From Acanthosoma haemorrhoidale (taxonomy: Eukaryota > Arthropoda > Insecta > Hemiptera > Acanthosomatidae), in assembly GCA_930367205.1 (NCBI GenBank), contig OV884009.1, positions 37,829,841 through 37,893,840 of the forward strand: 64,000 bases of DNA, read 5' to 3'. The notes beneath the pieces were generated by a model that did no database searches, was not told the origin of the DNA, and saw only the letters and a program-made list of their open reading frames with translations. The position numbers were made by a program, and so were the translations under genes. Numbering within the stretch: position 1 is the stretch's first letter; each line of letters opens with the position of its first letter. Positions 1-10,798 of this stretch are shown here, in pieces.

Positions 1-367
1 AAAAAAATTATATGAAACCTAACCAATATAAACTTAACCATTAAAGGACTGGAGAAGCAACACATACATATTACATAGATTACTAGTTGCAAGATATCCA
101 TTATTAGTCTGAACCATTTCTATAGGGAATTTTTTTCTCTGTGGTTACACATGCATACAAATAAATCCTGTATAAGGTATTCATAACACAGTATTTTTTA
201 TATTGAGAAAAAAATGTCCAGAGTGAAACCCGACTTGATTGTATAAATTCAAAATGAAAGGGTAATTAGAGTAACTATATTCAAATACTTTATGTTTTTG
301 TTGCTATAAGGGAATAAACATACATTATTGCCCAAAGGAACATTATAAAAATATAACATAGTGAAAT

Positions 368-715
368 ATGCTATAAATGCGTGGCAGTGAGAGTCCTGGC
401 AATGGCCAGTTTCTCCAATCATGTCCTGAGTATATGAGGCTCTAGCGCTCTTTGTCAGCCTCCACTGGCTAGTATCCGGTGACGTGGCTGACGGAGGAGT
501 GTGGGGGACTTCCCAAAACTCCGCTGCCTCTTTTGCATGCGAGGGAGGTGACAACCATGTGGATTTGGGAGGTCTCTGGGCTGTTTGTAAATACTGTATG
601 AATGAGCGAGTGAATGAAAATTGTAAATATGGTATGAATGAGAACATTCATCATAATTACTTATTGCCTAATAAGGCAGATTGTAATTTTAGCACAATAC
701 AATAAATAAACTAAA
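368..715 (+). mobile_element. LINE 3' end, family A, copy 1
   Basis: This is the 3' untranslated end of a non-LTR retrotransposon. It is homologous to 42430-42915 and 51060-51535 in this window (shared blocks include GTCAGCCTCCACTGGCT and ACAACCATGTGGATTTGGGA). It ends with the hairpin TTGCCTAATAAGGCA, then ATTGTAATTTTAGCACAAT and an A-rich tail. Only the 3' part is present, as expected for 5'-truncated LINE insertion. The coding end is missing here but visible in the other two copies. It probably sits in an intron of the gene whose last exon is at 1012. Confidence 0.7.
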
Positions 716-1011
716 AAAAAAATTTATGTTATTAATGACCCAACTCCACATGTCGTGAAATGTTAATAAAACATGACAAACAAATATACTATATGTGCAT
801 ACAATTATTTTCTATTATCGTTCTCCTTTTATTTTATTTGCCAAATTCATTATAAAAACTTTATAAATAGATAAATAAGATTGCATGAAATACTAATGGT
901 ACATGTGAAAATTAGAAGTTAATTTATTTATTTGTAGATTTTTCATTTTTCATTACAGTAGAAAAATAGACCAGGCAGGAAAAATTGTAATAATTTTGTT
1001 ATTTGTTTTAG
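716..1011. other. AT-rich non-coding, probable intron
   Basis: No gene or repeat was recognised here. The stretch ends in a T-rich tract and AG at 1010-1011, which is the acceptor of the following exon. Positions 1-367 are likewise AT-rich with nothing recognisable. Confidence 0.4.
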
Positions 1012-1141
1012 ATATTCAATTTGGGATGAAAGGCTTGGTGCAATTGTTTCATATTACAAAGACAAAGCAGATGGCGATGGTTATATTAATTATTTAGAAG
1101 AAGCATTATTGGAATTATATAATGTACTAAGTATTAAATAA
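1012..1141 (+). CDS. Last coding exon of an unidentified gene (partial)
   Basis: A T-rich tract ending in TTTTAG gives a good splice acceptor. After one base of a split codon, 42 codons stay open to a TAA at 1139-1141. The peptide is acidic and helix-prone, with WDERLGAIVSYYKDK near its start and GYINYLEEALLELYNVLSIK at its end. It looks like the C-terminal helices of a real protein, but I do not recognise the family. Upstream exons must lie left of the window. The exon is cut by the tandem array: the array starts inside it at 1077, so units 2 and 4 carry headless copies of its last 65 bases (10499-10563 and 29255-29319), while unit 3 lost it. Confidence 0.5.
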
Positions 1142-1376
1142 CTTTGTATTAGTAAATTTATGCAAATTATGTGCTACATTTATGTATATATATAAATTTA
1201 TTTTTTCATATATTTATTTGCATTGTTTTGTATGATTATTACAAACAACATTATTAAGTACTGATCAATCATATATCAATAGTCTATATTTTATACCAAC
1301 TGTTTTAAAAATGGTAATATATTTTTTTACAAGCATAATTGAAAATGAAATGTACTAGATCTAGATCTTTGCTAAC

Positions 1377-2013
1377 ATAGTATAGTCCAGGCAACTTAGG
1401 GCAAAATGATGACGATTCGAAAAAAAAAAATGATGTAGTTCTGATTTTTGATACAGTCTTTCGGGGGAGTGTCCTATACAACATACTAAAAGTCCTCGAG
1501 GGTTCTTATACTTAATAACACTTAATTCATGCTCATGTGGTATGTAGTAGTTACTCATATTATGCTTCTATGTTATATGTATACAACATTTTTCATTTTA
1601 CCTAGTATTGATGTATTTATTAAAAATCCTTTGCTTTGTTTAATATTAATTTTTTACTTTTTAATTAATCAATCAAATTAATTTTTTTCTGATTTATAAA
1701 TAACTTTAATAAAAATGGTGAAAATTCCTGTCTTCTAACCTCCTATCTCCTAATCCATTGACCCAATGGAAAAAAAATAATAAATTGTTTAGTTTAATTT
1801 TGTATATAAAGTAATTTTTGCTAAAATCACTAATTTGGGAGATATTTGAGAAAAACCAAAAAAAAACTATCTTAAAACAGGCCCGTCCTTGTTCTCACCC
1901 CCTACCCTTGAGGACGTTTAGTGTGTTGTACAGGACACTCCCCGCAATAACTGTACCAAAAATCAGAACTGCATCATTTTTTTATATTTTTCCTTTGTTG
2001 CCTGGACTGGTAT
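1377..2013. mobile_element. MITE-like inverted-repeat element (unit 1)
   Basis: Two arms of about 120-130 bp are inverted copies of each other. The left arm (1377-1506) starts TAGTCCAGGCAAC, and the right arm (about 1893-2013) ends GTTGCCTGGACT. Shared inner blocks include AAAAATCAGAACT.CATCATTTTTT and TATAGGACACTCCCC. Identity is roughly 80% by eye, with a spacer of about 390 bp. The two short ORFs on opposite strands here are simply the two arms. No transposase is present, so a non-autonomous DNA transposon is the simplest reading. Confidence 0.65.
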
Positions 2014-3100
2014 TATACAAATAAATAATGTGGATCCTCAAGTGCTCTTATAGTTTGAAGGCTGATCTCATCAGGAGAAAAATTACATAAGTTGATTTAT
2101 GACCATTATGAAGTCAATTGAACCAAATATCAAAACTTTGAATAAACTTGTTGCTTATTTACATTTCAAATTCATTTAATAATTTCTGTTTACATAATTA
2201 TAATAATTAAAACTTGTATATAAACTCTTGGTATTTAAATATCATATTATAAATTTTATTATTTCAAATTTGAATGTAATTTTGTAATATGTATTTTAAT
2301 TGGTAATCAAAGTTCATATTTATTTAACTCTTGGAGATCACTATTTAGCCCAAATTACGCAGTTAATGTTGTGATAAAATATATTTAGTCCATTTAAAAT
2401 GGATCGATGGTATGAGTACATATCAATATAATATATGTATAATTCAAGAGAGAAAGAGATATAGACCGAAAAATTATTTGTAACATGAGTCTCAAAATAA
2501 TAATTAATAATATTTTCTTAACATATTTATTGTGTCATCTCTTCAGTGTCACTAATGAAATTTGTTGTTTACTTATTTAAAAATTGTAATGAAAGTATTT
2601 ATTTTTTTATGTATAATAATATCACACAAAATATACCGTCCTTTAGATATTAAAAATATTCGTTGTTAGTTTTTTTCTTAAGAATGTTCCCATTGTAATC
2701 ACGCTAGACCCAGTTAAATTTAATGGTAATTAGTCTATTGAATTCAATTAATCTAATTTTTGAAGGAAAACAACCTTCTGGTCAAATGTAGCGCCTCTTC
2801 TAGAAAAACCTTGTTTTCTAATTCAAATATTTAGTTCAGGATTTTATTTGGGGTTTGTTGATTTTTTTTCAAGGAACCCCTATGTTTTCATCCTTGTATC
2901 AGTCTGTATGCTCTGGTATTTTTTAGTCCCCTATTAAAGCTAGAGACATGAAATTTTACTTGGAGGTTCCATTTGACACAGCTTGAAATGCAGCTCTGGT
3001 CAGGGTTCACTCAGCCTCAAGAGGATAAACGAGTAGAGCTCTATCTTCAATAAAAAAAGTAATGAGTCCTGGTTAGATAACCCTACTGATTCACACTTTA
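2014..3100. other. AT-rich non-coding spacer within the unit
   Basis: No gene, RNA or repeat was recognised between the inverted-repeat element and the minus-strand relic. The same stretch recurs in units 2, 3 and 4. Confidence 0.4.
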
Positions 3101-3562
3101 GCATCCAACGTCTTGGTGAAATCTTTCATCCTGAGTTTTTAGGGAAGTAGTTCACATGCAGGTGTAAAAACTGAACTTTCAATGTCATGATGCAGCCTTG
3201 AGCTTTATATACAGCTAATTCAAAATGTTTTTATAGTCTGGGTCTGCTGTATTTTCCAAAAACTTCTGGATTACATCCTTGAAAGAAATACATGATCCTT
3301 CTTCAGTGTCATAATTGAATCTGAGAACAAGGGATTGGTCAAAAGTTCAAAGTATGGCAGGTCCTTTAAAAACTCTTTCTTTCAGCTTGACTTCAGACAG
3401 TTTTGGGATTTTCGAACACACTTGTTGGAAGCATTCTTCATCTTTCGACAGAGATTTTATATCCCAAGTTTCAAAAGGAACCAGCTGTGAATCTAGACCA
3501 AAGTGGAGTTCACTCCTACCTCTCCCTTTCACCATCCCTATACCCCCCACCCCTCCCCTCAA
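3101..3562 (-). pseudogene. Relic of a transposon-associated arthropod protein (unit 1)
   Basis: Reading the minus strand from 3562 gives SELHFGLDSQLVP, then CFQQVCSKIPKLSEVKLKE, VFKGP and FKDVIQKFLENTADPDYK. A short frame change gives CIMTLKVQFLHLHVNYFPKN, then DERFHQDV. The order and spacing match a multicopy protein family of unknown function that is common in arthropod genomes (FPxLS..K...G.F.GPQI, NFLGN..A.NY, MSLK.HFLHSH...FPEN, GERFHQD). The copy is dead, with in-frame stops after VFKGPAIL and after YKNIL plus two frame changes. The family match is from memory and needs a search. Confidence 0.55.
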
Positions 3563-4793
3563 AACAAACCCCTAATTACTCATACATCATATTCCAGTCT
3601 CTTTCTAAAAAACAAAAGTAAATGAGAAATCATTCTTCGATAGAAATTTCAGGGTCAGGAATACCTTACCAGATTTACCAGAAATATCACACAAAATGAT
3701 AACCAAAAAAGGAGTTTTGCAAGTGAACCAGACTTGATGGAACTTTTTGAGTATTTTTCCTCGTTTCAGCGGCCAAAAATGTATAAGGAACTTACAAAAA
3801 ATAAAATGTAGTTTTTGGTTGCAGATCTGTAGAATTAGTCAAGGAAAAAAATATGCTGGCAGCGTTGGGACTTCTCCATTATCTAGTCAGATGGTAGGGC
3901 CCCCAACTAAACACTGGGGAGGATCCAGTCCCAGTCCTGAACCTGTCAGTTATCTTCTTTGGGTAATAATTACTAACTACTATGCATTGTCTTCATAGGA
4001 TAGGAGGAACTGAAAAAACCTAACAACTGAAAGCCGAAAAAGAGTTGTTGACGGGAATAAAGTTCCATAGATCAGTCAAGAAATAAGATAAAGCTTAAGA
4101 TAGTTTTCTTTATGGCCCTACTTTATGGGATCTATTGTTATAGCATTTGGTAAAAATTTCGATTTAAGAAGGTTATGTAAGAGGGGGTTTTTGTGAAGCT
4201 GGTATGATGAAGGAAGAAATTTTTCGTGGGGGGGGGGGGTTAATAAGAAGAAAACAGCTAAGCACTGCAGATTAAGAAGGATCTGTATTGTTCACGTCGT
4301 TTTAATGGGATGTATCCCCCTTGCTTATACCACTGTCCAGAAAGTATCCTTTAAAAAGGGCAAAGGGGGGGGGGAAGGGCATAATTTAAACAGTTTTCCA
4401 ATTTGTACCTTTTATAATAGGTTTAATCATAGCATGATTTTAGAATTAATTATCATTTACAGTTTTATAATAGTAAAGAAACGAACAAGTGTAACAAATT
4501 TTCATAGTAACAACCAAACCGGTATTTATCGGTTCTGGTGGCGTCTCGCTACTAACGGTTAGTTTCATATTCAAGATTAATTTTTTTATTTGATTTATTC
4601 CGTACTAATGTTTTTATCATTACATTAGTTAATTAACAGCTAAGGATTATTCCTTAAGCTGTAAAAAATAATCTGGTTCTCAAAAAGGATGTGGCAGTCG
4701 TGTATGCCGCGAAGGTTTCCTTACGTTGAGAAGGTTCCTTTGATTGTTCTCTTTCTCCCTAAGGATATTTACACGACCATCAGACTATTTAAT
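3563..4793. other. SRP14 upstream region
   Basis: No convincing coding region. It holds G-runs near 4229-4240 and 4366-4374 whose lengths vary between units. The last 100 bp before the SRP14 start contain the pyrimidine-rich stretch TTCTCTTTCTCCCT at about 4748-4761, a plausible promoter or leader region. No TATA box can be called. Confidence 0.3.
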
Positions 4794-6874
4794 ATGGTGT
4801 TGCTGGAGAATCATGCCGTAAGTTTATTAGCGATTAAATTTCTGTTAAATGAATAAGTTGAATAAATTGATTGAATAAATGTTTTTAATAGTTCCTCCAT
4901 CAACTGAAAAAAATGTTTGCCAAAGCAAGAACATCGACATCAATCTCTATAAAAATGAGAAGATGTAAGTTTATTTTATTTGTTATTCATGTTTTAATGT
5001 GTTCAGGTATATAATTGTCTCTATTCTATATTGTAGACAAGAGTAGGAACTCGAGTTCACCAAAGGATGGTAGTAAAACCCCTAAACCTCAGGAGTTTAA
5101 GTGTCTAATAAATGCTAAAGTAGGTAAAAAGAAGATATCTACAATTGTAAGTATTTGTTTATGAACTGAACATTTTAAAAGATATAATATAATCATACTG
5201 AACTTATTTCCAAGTGTGAGTTGTTTTCTTTGCCTCATATTCAAGAAAACCTTAATAACTTTAGAATAAACACTTTAAAGTTTAAAATTTACACAAGTTG
5301 CCATTGACATTAACTTGATACATTTCCCCTTCGTACATAAATGTTCCATAAGATTTCATGTACGCTCTTTATTCAACCCATTTTATATCCATCTGAAATA
5401 AATAAAGAGCGACAGAGAGTAATTATTGTAACAATTTAAATGATAAGATTTGCTGGATTGAATCAACTAGACCAAGGCTGGTCATAGTTTATAATCAAAG
5501 AGAACTTTCTTTGAGGCAAGCATTTGTTCTATAGTGTGATCTTGCAGAACAAAAATAATTGCTTTTGGACAAAGATACTGTTACTGTCAAGGACTGTGTT
5601 CCTGATATCCTATGATCAGAACAAGTCAAAATAACCCACAGTTAGTTACCTCACTTTTCAAGTGTCAAAAGCACCGACTTGTTTAAATTTCGTTGAGTGT
5701 CAGTGTGGCTAAAAAACTTTGAAGTAACTTTTTAACTTAAGTAACTTTGGTTCATATGTTATCATATTTATGTTTGTTGGAAACAAACTCCTATAACATA
5801 GAGTTCTCTTGAGCCTTCTCCATACTAGGATTATGTTTGATAAAACTATATTCTGTTAGAAGCTGTTATGATAGGAAAAATTTTATTTATGAATTGATAT
5901 TTTACTGATAGTTTGTTTAAGGAGCTAATAAAATGATGGGAAATGGTACATGATGTGTTATCATGATAAATTATACACAATTGAAACGCATGTCGTTTTA
6001 GCTTGAGACAAAGGTCGAAATATTGTACATTTTAACATATATTTATATAAATTTTCCAAAAATTCAGCCTTACCCTCAGCTAAATATCATCTAAAAATCA
6101 CGAATGGTACCATTATGAGGCAAATTTAGGGAAACAATAGAGAATAGTAACTTAAACTCCATCACAAATTTCATGAAGAGGCAAGGCTTACACTCCTAGT
6201 GTAGGCTTCCTAAGGCTACCAACAGTGTTGAGGCACTACTAAAATGGACAGAGCTAGGTTATATAATCTCTCTAGGATTATTTCACTATTATTTTGACCT
6301 GATTACTTAGCGGCTACTCATTTTTCTTTATAATGCACAGAGAACCCTGATCATCAGACCCATCCTACTTAAATGAGCCGCATACCAAACTTAGTTATCC
6401 ATAATTAGCAGTCCGGGGAGTTAAATCACTTTGTCACGAAGACTGCAAATTATAATAATTATATGCTTTCTTCAGTAGTAAATTCCTTAAACCCTTTTTG
6501 CCGAGGACTTCATATAAAGCGCAGAACTATTATGAAACACGTCCCTCTTGTTTTAGGAGAGAGTAGCTCTTGTCTGATCTTTGCCCAAACACAAACTAAC
6601 TTAGCTGACAGCTAAGTGGCTATCTTTCATCCCCATCACAATAGATCATCATTTTGTTATTTTGTCAAAAATTAATTTCTGTAATATTATATTTTCCTTA
6701 ATTTTATTAATTAGTCAAAAATAATAATAATTTTTCATAATCTCTATTTATTTTTAATCTGATTTTTATTGTCAGGTGGATCCACAACAAGATGACAAGA
6801 AATTCAAAAAAAAGTATTGTATTGTGTTAACAGAGAGGATGATTGGAATGAAACAAAAACGGAAATTTAAATGA
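4794..6874 (+). CDS. SRP14: Signal recognition particle 14 kDa protein, copy 1
   Basis: Four exons: 4794-4817, 4892-4964, 5037-5146 and 6776-6874, all with GT..AG borders (donors GTAAGT). They total 306 bp, encoding 101 residues plus TGA. The protein starts MVLLE, continues with FLHQLKKMFAKART, and carries the family's best-conserved block KCLINAKVGKKKIST followed by IV, matching the human KCLLRATDGKKKISTVV region. SRP14 pairs with SRP9 on the Alu domain of SRP RNA in the cytosol and slows translation until the ribosome docks at the ER. Introns are 74, 72 and 1629 bp. The usual YDG loop near residue 33 reads YKSRN, and the C-terminal helix is divergent and ends in the basic KQKRKFK with no alanine-rich tail. 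It may be a fast-evolving orthologue or a diverged paralogue. Confidence 0.9.
5147..6775 (+). other. SRP14 intron 3 (unit 1)
   Basis: A 1629-bp intron from GTAAGT to a T-rich tract ending GTCAG. No nested gene or recognisable transposon was seen inside. It recurs at 14568-16196 and 23903-25531. Confidence 0.8.
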
Positions 6875-7195
6875 TGTGTATTAATTGATCACAAATAACT
6901 TGTCTTCATTTAATTTCTTATTTGTTTTAAGATGAGTCTACATTTTATTTTGATCATATTGTAAATTTATTTGTACATTGTTTTTTTATGAGAATTATTT
7001 TTTTTATTGTATTTTATAAGAAATTTTTTTTTTATGAGAATTATTTTTTTTATTTTATGAGAATTATTTTCCAAAAAAAATGTGAACCAAGCCAGGATAA
7101 GGCCATGTTTACTACCTTTAGATTGTGTTAGTTGTTTATTTAGATTTCCCGTTCAGTTGAATAAAAATGTTTTATTTATATTTGTTTTTGTAAAG

Positions 7196-7340
7196 TCCTT
7201 TATTTTTAAAATTACAATTTGTTTATCCAGCATTAATAATTGTAATTTAAATGCTCATTCATACCTTATACCTAATATCAATCACTCAATATATACAGTT
7301 CACACTCATACAATATATAGGCATAAAATGTTCCCATACA
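7196..7340 (-). mobile_element. LINE family A 3' end, antisense (unit 1)
   Basis: Read on the minus strand, this is the same 3' terminus as at 368-715: the sequence around CAATTATTAATGCTGGA, then AAATTGTAATTTTA and an A-rich end. On the plus strand GCTCATTCATACC matches the reverse complement of copy 1. It is a short 5'-truncated copy downstream of SRP14 in the opposite orientation. Related copies lie at 56455-56610 and 59205-59320. Confidence 0.5.
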
Positions 7341-8469
7341 AAATCAATATATTTAAAATCTGAATACTGCGATTTTAAATAAATTTAAGAATTATTAGCG
7401 AAACAGAAAAATTACTACTCCTTTAGGTGTCTGTCTAGATACTCTACTCTACTATTTGAATTATCTTTTGATCTCCCGGGAGTACTGCTATCTCTCCTTC
7501 CTGTAGTGTGCCTTGTTAGCTCTGAAGACATTCTAATTATCCAGACAATTGAAAAGTTTTCTATATAGACAATTTTAGACTAAAACTCAATAAACCAGCA
7601 TTCTTCTTTCTCATTCTCCCTCTCTAAGTCATGCCAATTATGGATGTACTCTTTCCTTAGCCTCTAAGATTCCATTTTATGTTTTCCTCACATGGTCTTT
7701 AATGCCTCCCTCTTTTCTTCCATATGTTTACTTTCCACAATTTTATAGTGGTGTCGCTATTCCTATCTTTTGTTGTTGGTACCCTTGCATTAGTCGGAAT
7801 TGTTCTCTATCCAACATTGAACCTATGCCTCAGACTTGTATCAGAAGAAAGATGGATATCGAGTGATTTTTTTTCTTTAGGGGAACCACTTCCTGAAGAT
7901 AGAGAAGTACTTCCTATGTATGATATTTCTATGACCACTGTGTCAAGAATTTTGTATTTAATTTTAATATTTATTATACTTAATTGATTCATTTAACCTT
8001 GATACTTCTGACAGTGAATTTTGAGGAAATTTATCTGACTCTACTTTGTAACCAATGGAATGAGAAAAGAGCCAGTATAATATTATCCTAAGTCTCAATA
8101 AAAATCTTCTAACAGCAACAAGATGAAAAAATAAAACTTATAGGAGCTAAAGCTCTACAGAAACTATTACCTTGTAAAAAAAAAAAAAAGGCATTGTGTA
8201 GTTGTGAATCAAAGGAGCATGTTAGGTATTTATTCATTAATCTACTTACACAAGCACAATATGGAAAAGAGTTAGAGCTGGTATCACCTGTTCTTGTTAC
8301 TTGAAAGTAACAGGAAATCAGGAGTCTGATCTATTCAACTATACTTCAACCTACCTGGTCCTTTGGTATAGATGTCCAGGTGAGTGCTAAGTTCTCCAAT
8401 ATTCTTCCAGCGATAGGACATCCTCCACCAGATAGCCAATGGGCCGTTCCATATCAATAACCATACCTT
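7341..8469. other. Spacer within the unit; one unexplained ORF
   Basis: An 87-codon plus-strand ORF at 7724-7987 begins with a hydrophobic segment (FIVVSLFLSFVVGTLALVGI) and ends with another (ILYLILIFIILN). It has no recognisable homology, and identical copies in other units carry no information on selection. Otherwise nothing was recognised. Confidence 0.3.
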
Positions 8470-10208
8470 AACCTATGGGTGGCCGGCCAACTCACCCAGG
8501 ATTTTTTTTTTAAATTTATCTGATCAACACATAGGCCCACGTGTGATTCGGTAAATGTACAGGAAAATTGGCAAATGCTAAAGTGGCAGCGCACCTCTAA
8601 TGACAAAACATACAAGATGTATTGAAAACCCCCCACTAAGTTAACGCTTGAAAACTGTGAAGATTGCATCCCTCTTTTAACGCGCATTTATTTGTTTTGT
8701 TTTTTCTAGAATATGTTATAGTACTGGTTGTTTCAGTCTTGAGATCAGATTCCATTAAAAAAAAAAAAAAAAGAAAAATAGCGTTATCCAGGCAGCAATT
8801 AATATTCAAAAAACAAAGTAATGAGTTTTCTTTAATAATAAGAGCTTCTTATGAAATCTCCTTGCTCCTGGCACATGAAAAATGAAAACATACGGAGATG
8901 GATAGCAAGTTATCAAACCCAGCTCAAAAATATTTGTAAAATCAGACAAACCATTTGAAAATTTCAAAATATCGTGATGCGCTGGATTGATGAGATGGAA
9001 GAATTTCGCTGGTAATTTTTCTTTGGCTTTGGACAAAAGTTACAACTACAAATCGTCTGCTCAGATGTTTGGTTATGTTCTTATCACCAACGAGACTCTT
9101 GAAACACCCCTTGACCTCCGTCAACTACGAATAACGACTATAGGAGAAGATGTGTTCGAAGAACTAAAAATCTCTGTTGTAGGATAAAACTTGGACTGGC
9201 CAAAATTAAATGGCTTTTACTGTGATAGGGCTCCTGTCATGGTAGGTAACAACAAGGGTTCTATTGCACTATTTGAAAAGACCTCTTCTAAAATATCATG
9301 GCATTATTCACCACGAAGGATTGTTTTGTGCAAAGGAACTGCAATTATATTCTGTCCAAAAACTAGTGGTCGACTGTATAGATAAAAGATGGGCTCGTGA
9401 CCTCAATCGCAGGAAATCCCGGAAAATGTTGGAAAAAGACTTTGAAGAACATGGGGAACTAATTCCCTATTACGATGTTCGTTGGCTCTCAAGAGGAAAG
9501 GTTCTGGAAACTACGCAGTGATGTCACAACTTATCTAAAAGAAAATGAAGAACTTCATCACATCTTTCCCCTCCTTGAATACAATGAATGGCTTTGGGAT
9601 CTCGCTTTCCTCTGTTAGATGACTGCTTGTCGAACTACATACCTAAAGTTGATGAATACTCGATTGGAAGGTTAATCGAATTATTTACCAATAGTTCTGA
9701 AATCTTGCATTGTTCGAGGCAAGGCTGAAAAGCGACTGTCTCATTTCCCTTGCATGCACAATGGTTAACACGCTGGTCAAACTGTAGCGGATCCTGACTA
9801 TGAAAAATCAAAAATTGATCTCTTCTTCCATCCTTCAAGAACACCAAAATATGCTGAGATTATGACTAAAAATGAATCACCGGATTATCTGGAGGTTTGG
9901 AAGTTCCTAAAAAACGAAGAGCTCCCTTTGTTGCGCGATTTCGCTCTCCTATCTATAAGCTTGTAGTTTTTTAATAACATATCGATGCGAGCAATCGTTC
10001 TCTAAGATGAAATTTATATAAGATTACAACATTAACCGACTCTCATTTGATCAAAATACTTTGGCATCGACAGCGGAGTCTTCCAACAATGAATAGTTGA
10101 TAAATACTAAACACTTTTAATATAAGTATGTGTGTGGGGGGGGGGGTTGGCCTGCCCGAGTTAGTGAAACTATGAATTGGACCGAAAAAGATTGGCCACC
10201 CCCTCCCC
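8470..10208 (+). mobile_element. Dead hAT DNA transposon (unit 1)
   Basis: A degenerate hAT transposase of the ZBED/GTF2IRD2-like type lies at about 8780-10092. In order: QQLIFKKQSNEFS, FAGNFSLALDKS, LDLRQLRITTIGEDVFEELK, WPKLNGFYCDRAPVMVGN, YYDVRWLSRGKVL, ENEELHHIFPLLEYNEWLWD, and the terminal RCEQSFSKMKF of the dimerisation region. Frames change and stops interrupt throughout. The ends carry a short inverted repeat (GGGTGGCC near 8478 and GGCCACCCC near 10193). Flanking octamers CATACCTT (8462) and TATACCTT (10209) look like a target duplication with one mismatch. The element is inactive. Confidence 0.75.
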
Positions 10209-10452
10209 TATACCTTTTGAATGTCTCTCGCTTTGGGCTCGTCAACTATTTTTTTTTTTTACTGTAACTGCCGAATATGAAATTTTAGAGATTTTAAGAC
10301 ATTGAAATCGATGATTTTCCATAGCCAAAGAGACCTGGGAAATTTTTGAGTTAGAAGGTGATTTTCTTTGTGGGAATAATTCAGCGATCTAGAAGGAGTC
10401 TTCAGTGTAGACTCTCTACAGCTGGTCTTCACCAATACTTCATTTTCTTGGT

Positions 10453-10498
10453 CAGCCTCCACTGGCTCGTATCCGGTGATGCGGCTGATGGAGGAGCA
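10453..10498 (+). mobile_element. 46-bp fragment of LINE family A at the unit 1/2 junction
   Basis: GTCAGCCTCCACTGGCTCGT and the following ATCCGGTGATGCGGCTGATGG match 455-498 of LINE copy 1 and 42655-42698 of copy 2. The match stops exactly where unit 2 begins, so this fragment marks one side of the duplication breakpoint. Confidence 0.7.
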
Positions 10499-10798
10499 AT
10501 GGTTATATTAATTATTTAGAAGAAGGATTGTTTGAATTATATAATGTACTAAGTATTAAATAACTTTGTATTAGTAAATTTATGCAAATTATGTGCTACA
10601 TTTATGTATATATATAAATTTATTTTTTCATATATTTATTTGCATTGTTTTGTATGATTATTACAAACAACATTATTAAGTACTGATCAATCATATATCA
10701 ATAGTCTATATTTTATACCAACTGTTTTAAAAATGGTAATATATTTTTTTACAAGCATAATTGAAAATGAAATGTACTAGATCTAGATCTTTGCTAAC

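Larger units (their letters stand above)
1077..10498 (+). repeat. Tandem amplicon, unit 1 (9422 bp)
   Basis: Everything from ATGGTTATATTAATT at 1077 recurs 9422 bases later at 10499 and again downstream. Contents in order: exon tail, inverted-repeat element, minus-strand transposon-protein relic, SRP14, LINE 3' end, dead hAT transposon, and a 46-bp fragment of LINE family A at the right edge. By eye, divergence from units 2 and 3 is a few substitutions plus homopolymer length changes. The repeat is direct (head to tail). Confidence 0.95.

Noticed and set aside
1361..2024. Two small ORFs with similar peptides on opposite strands
   Set aside because: Their similarity comes from the inverted-repeat arms, not from gene duplication.
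7724..7987. Conserved small membrane protein gene because the ORF recurs in four units
   Set aside because: The units are nearly identical overall, so recurrence says nothing about coding; there is no homology or gene signals.
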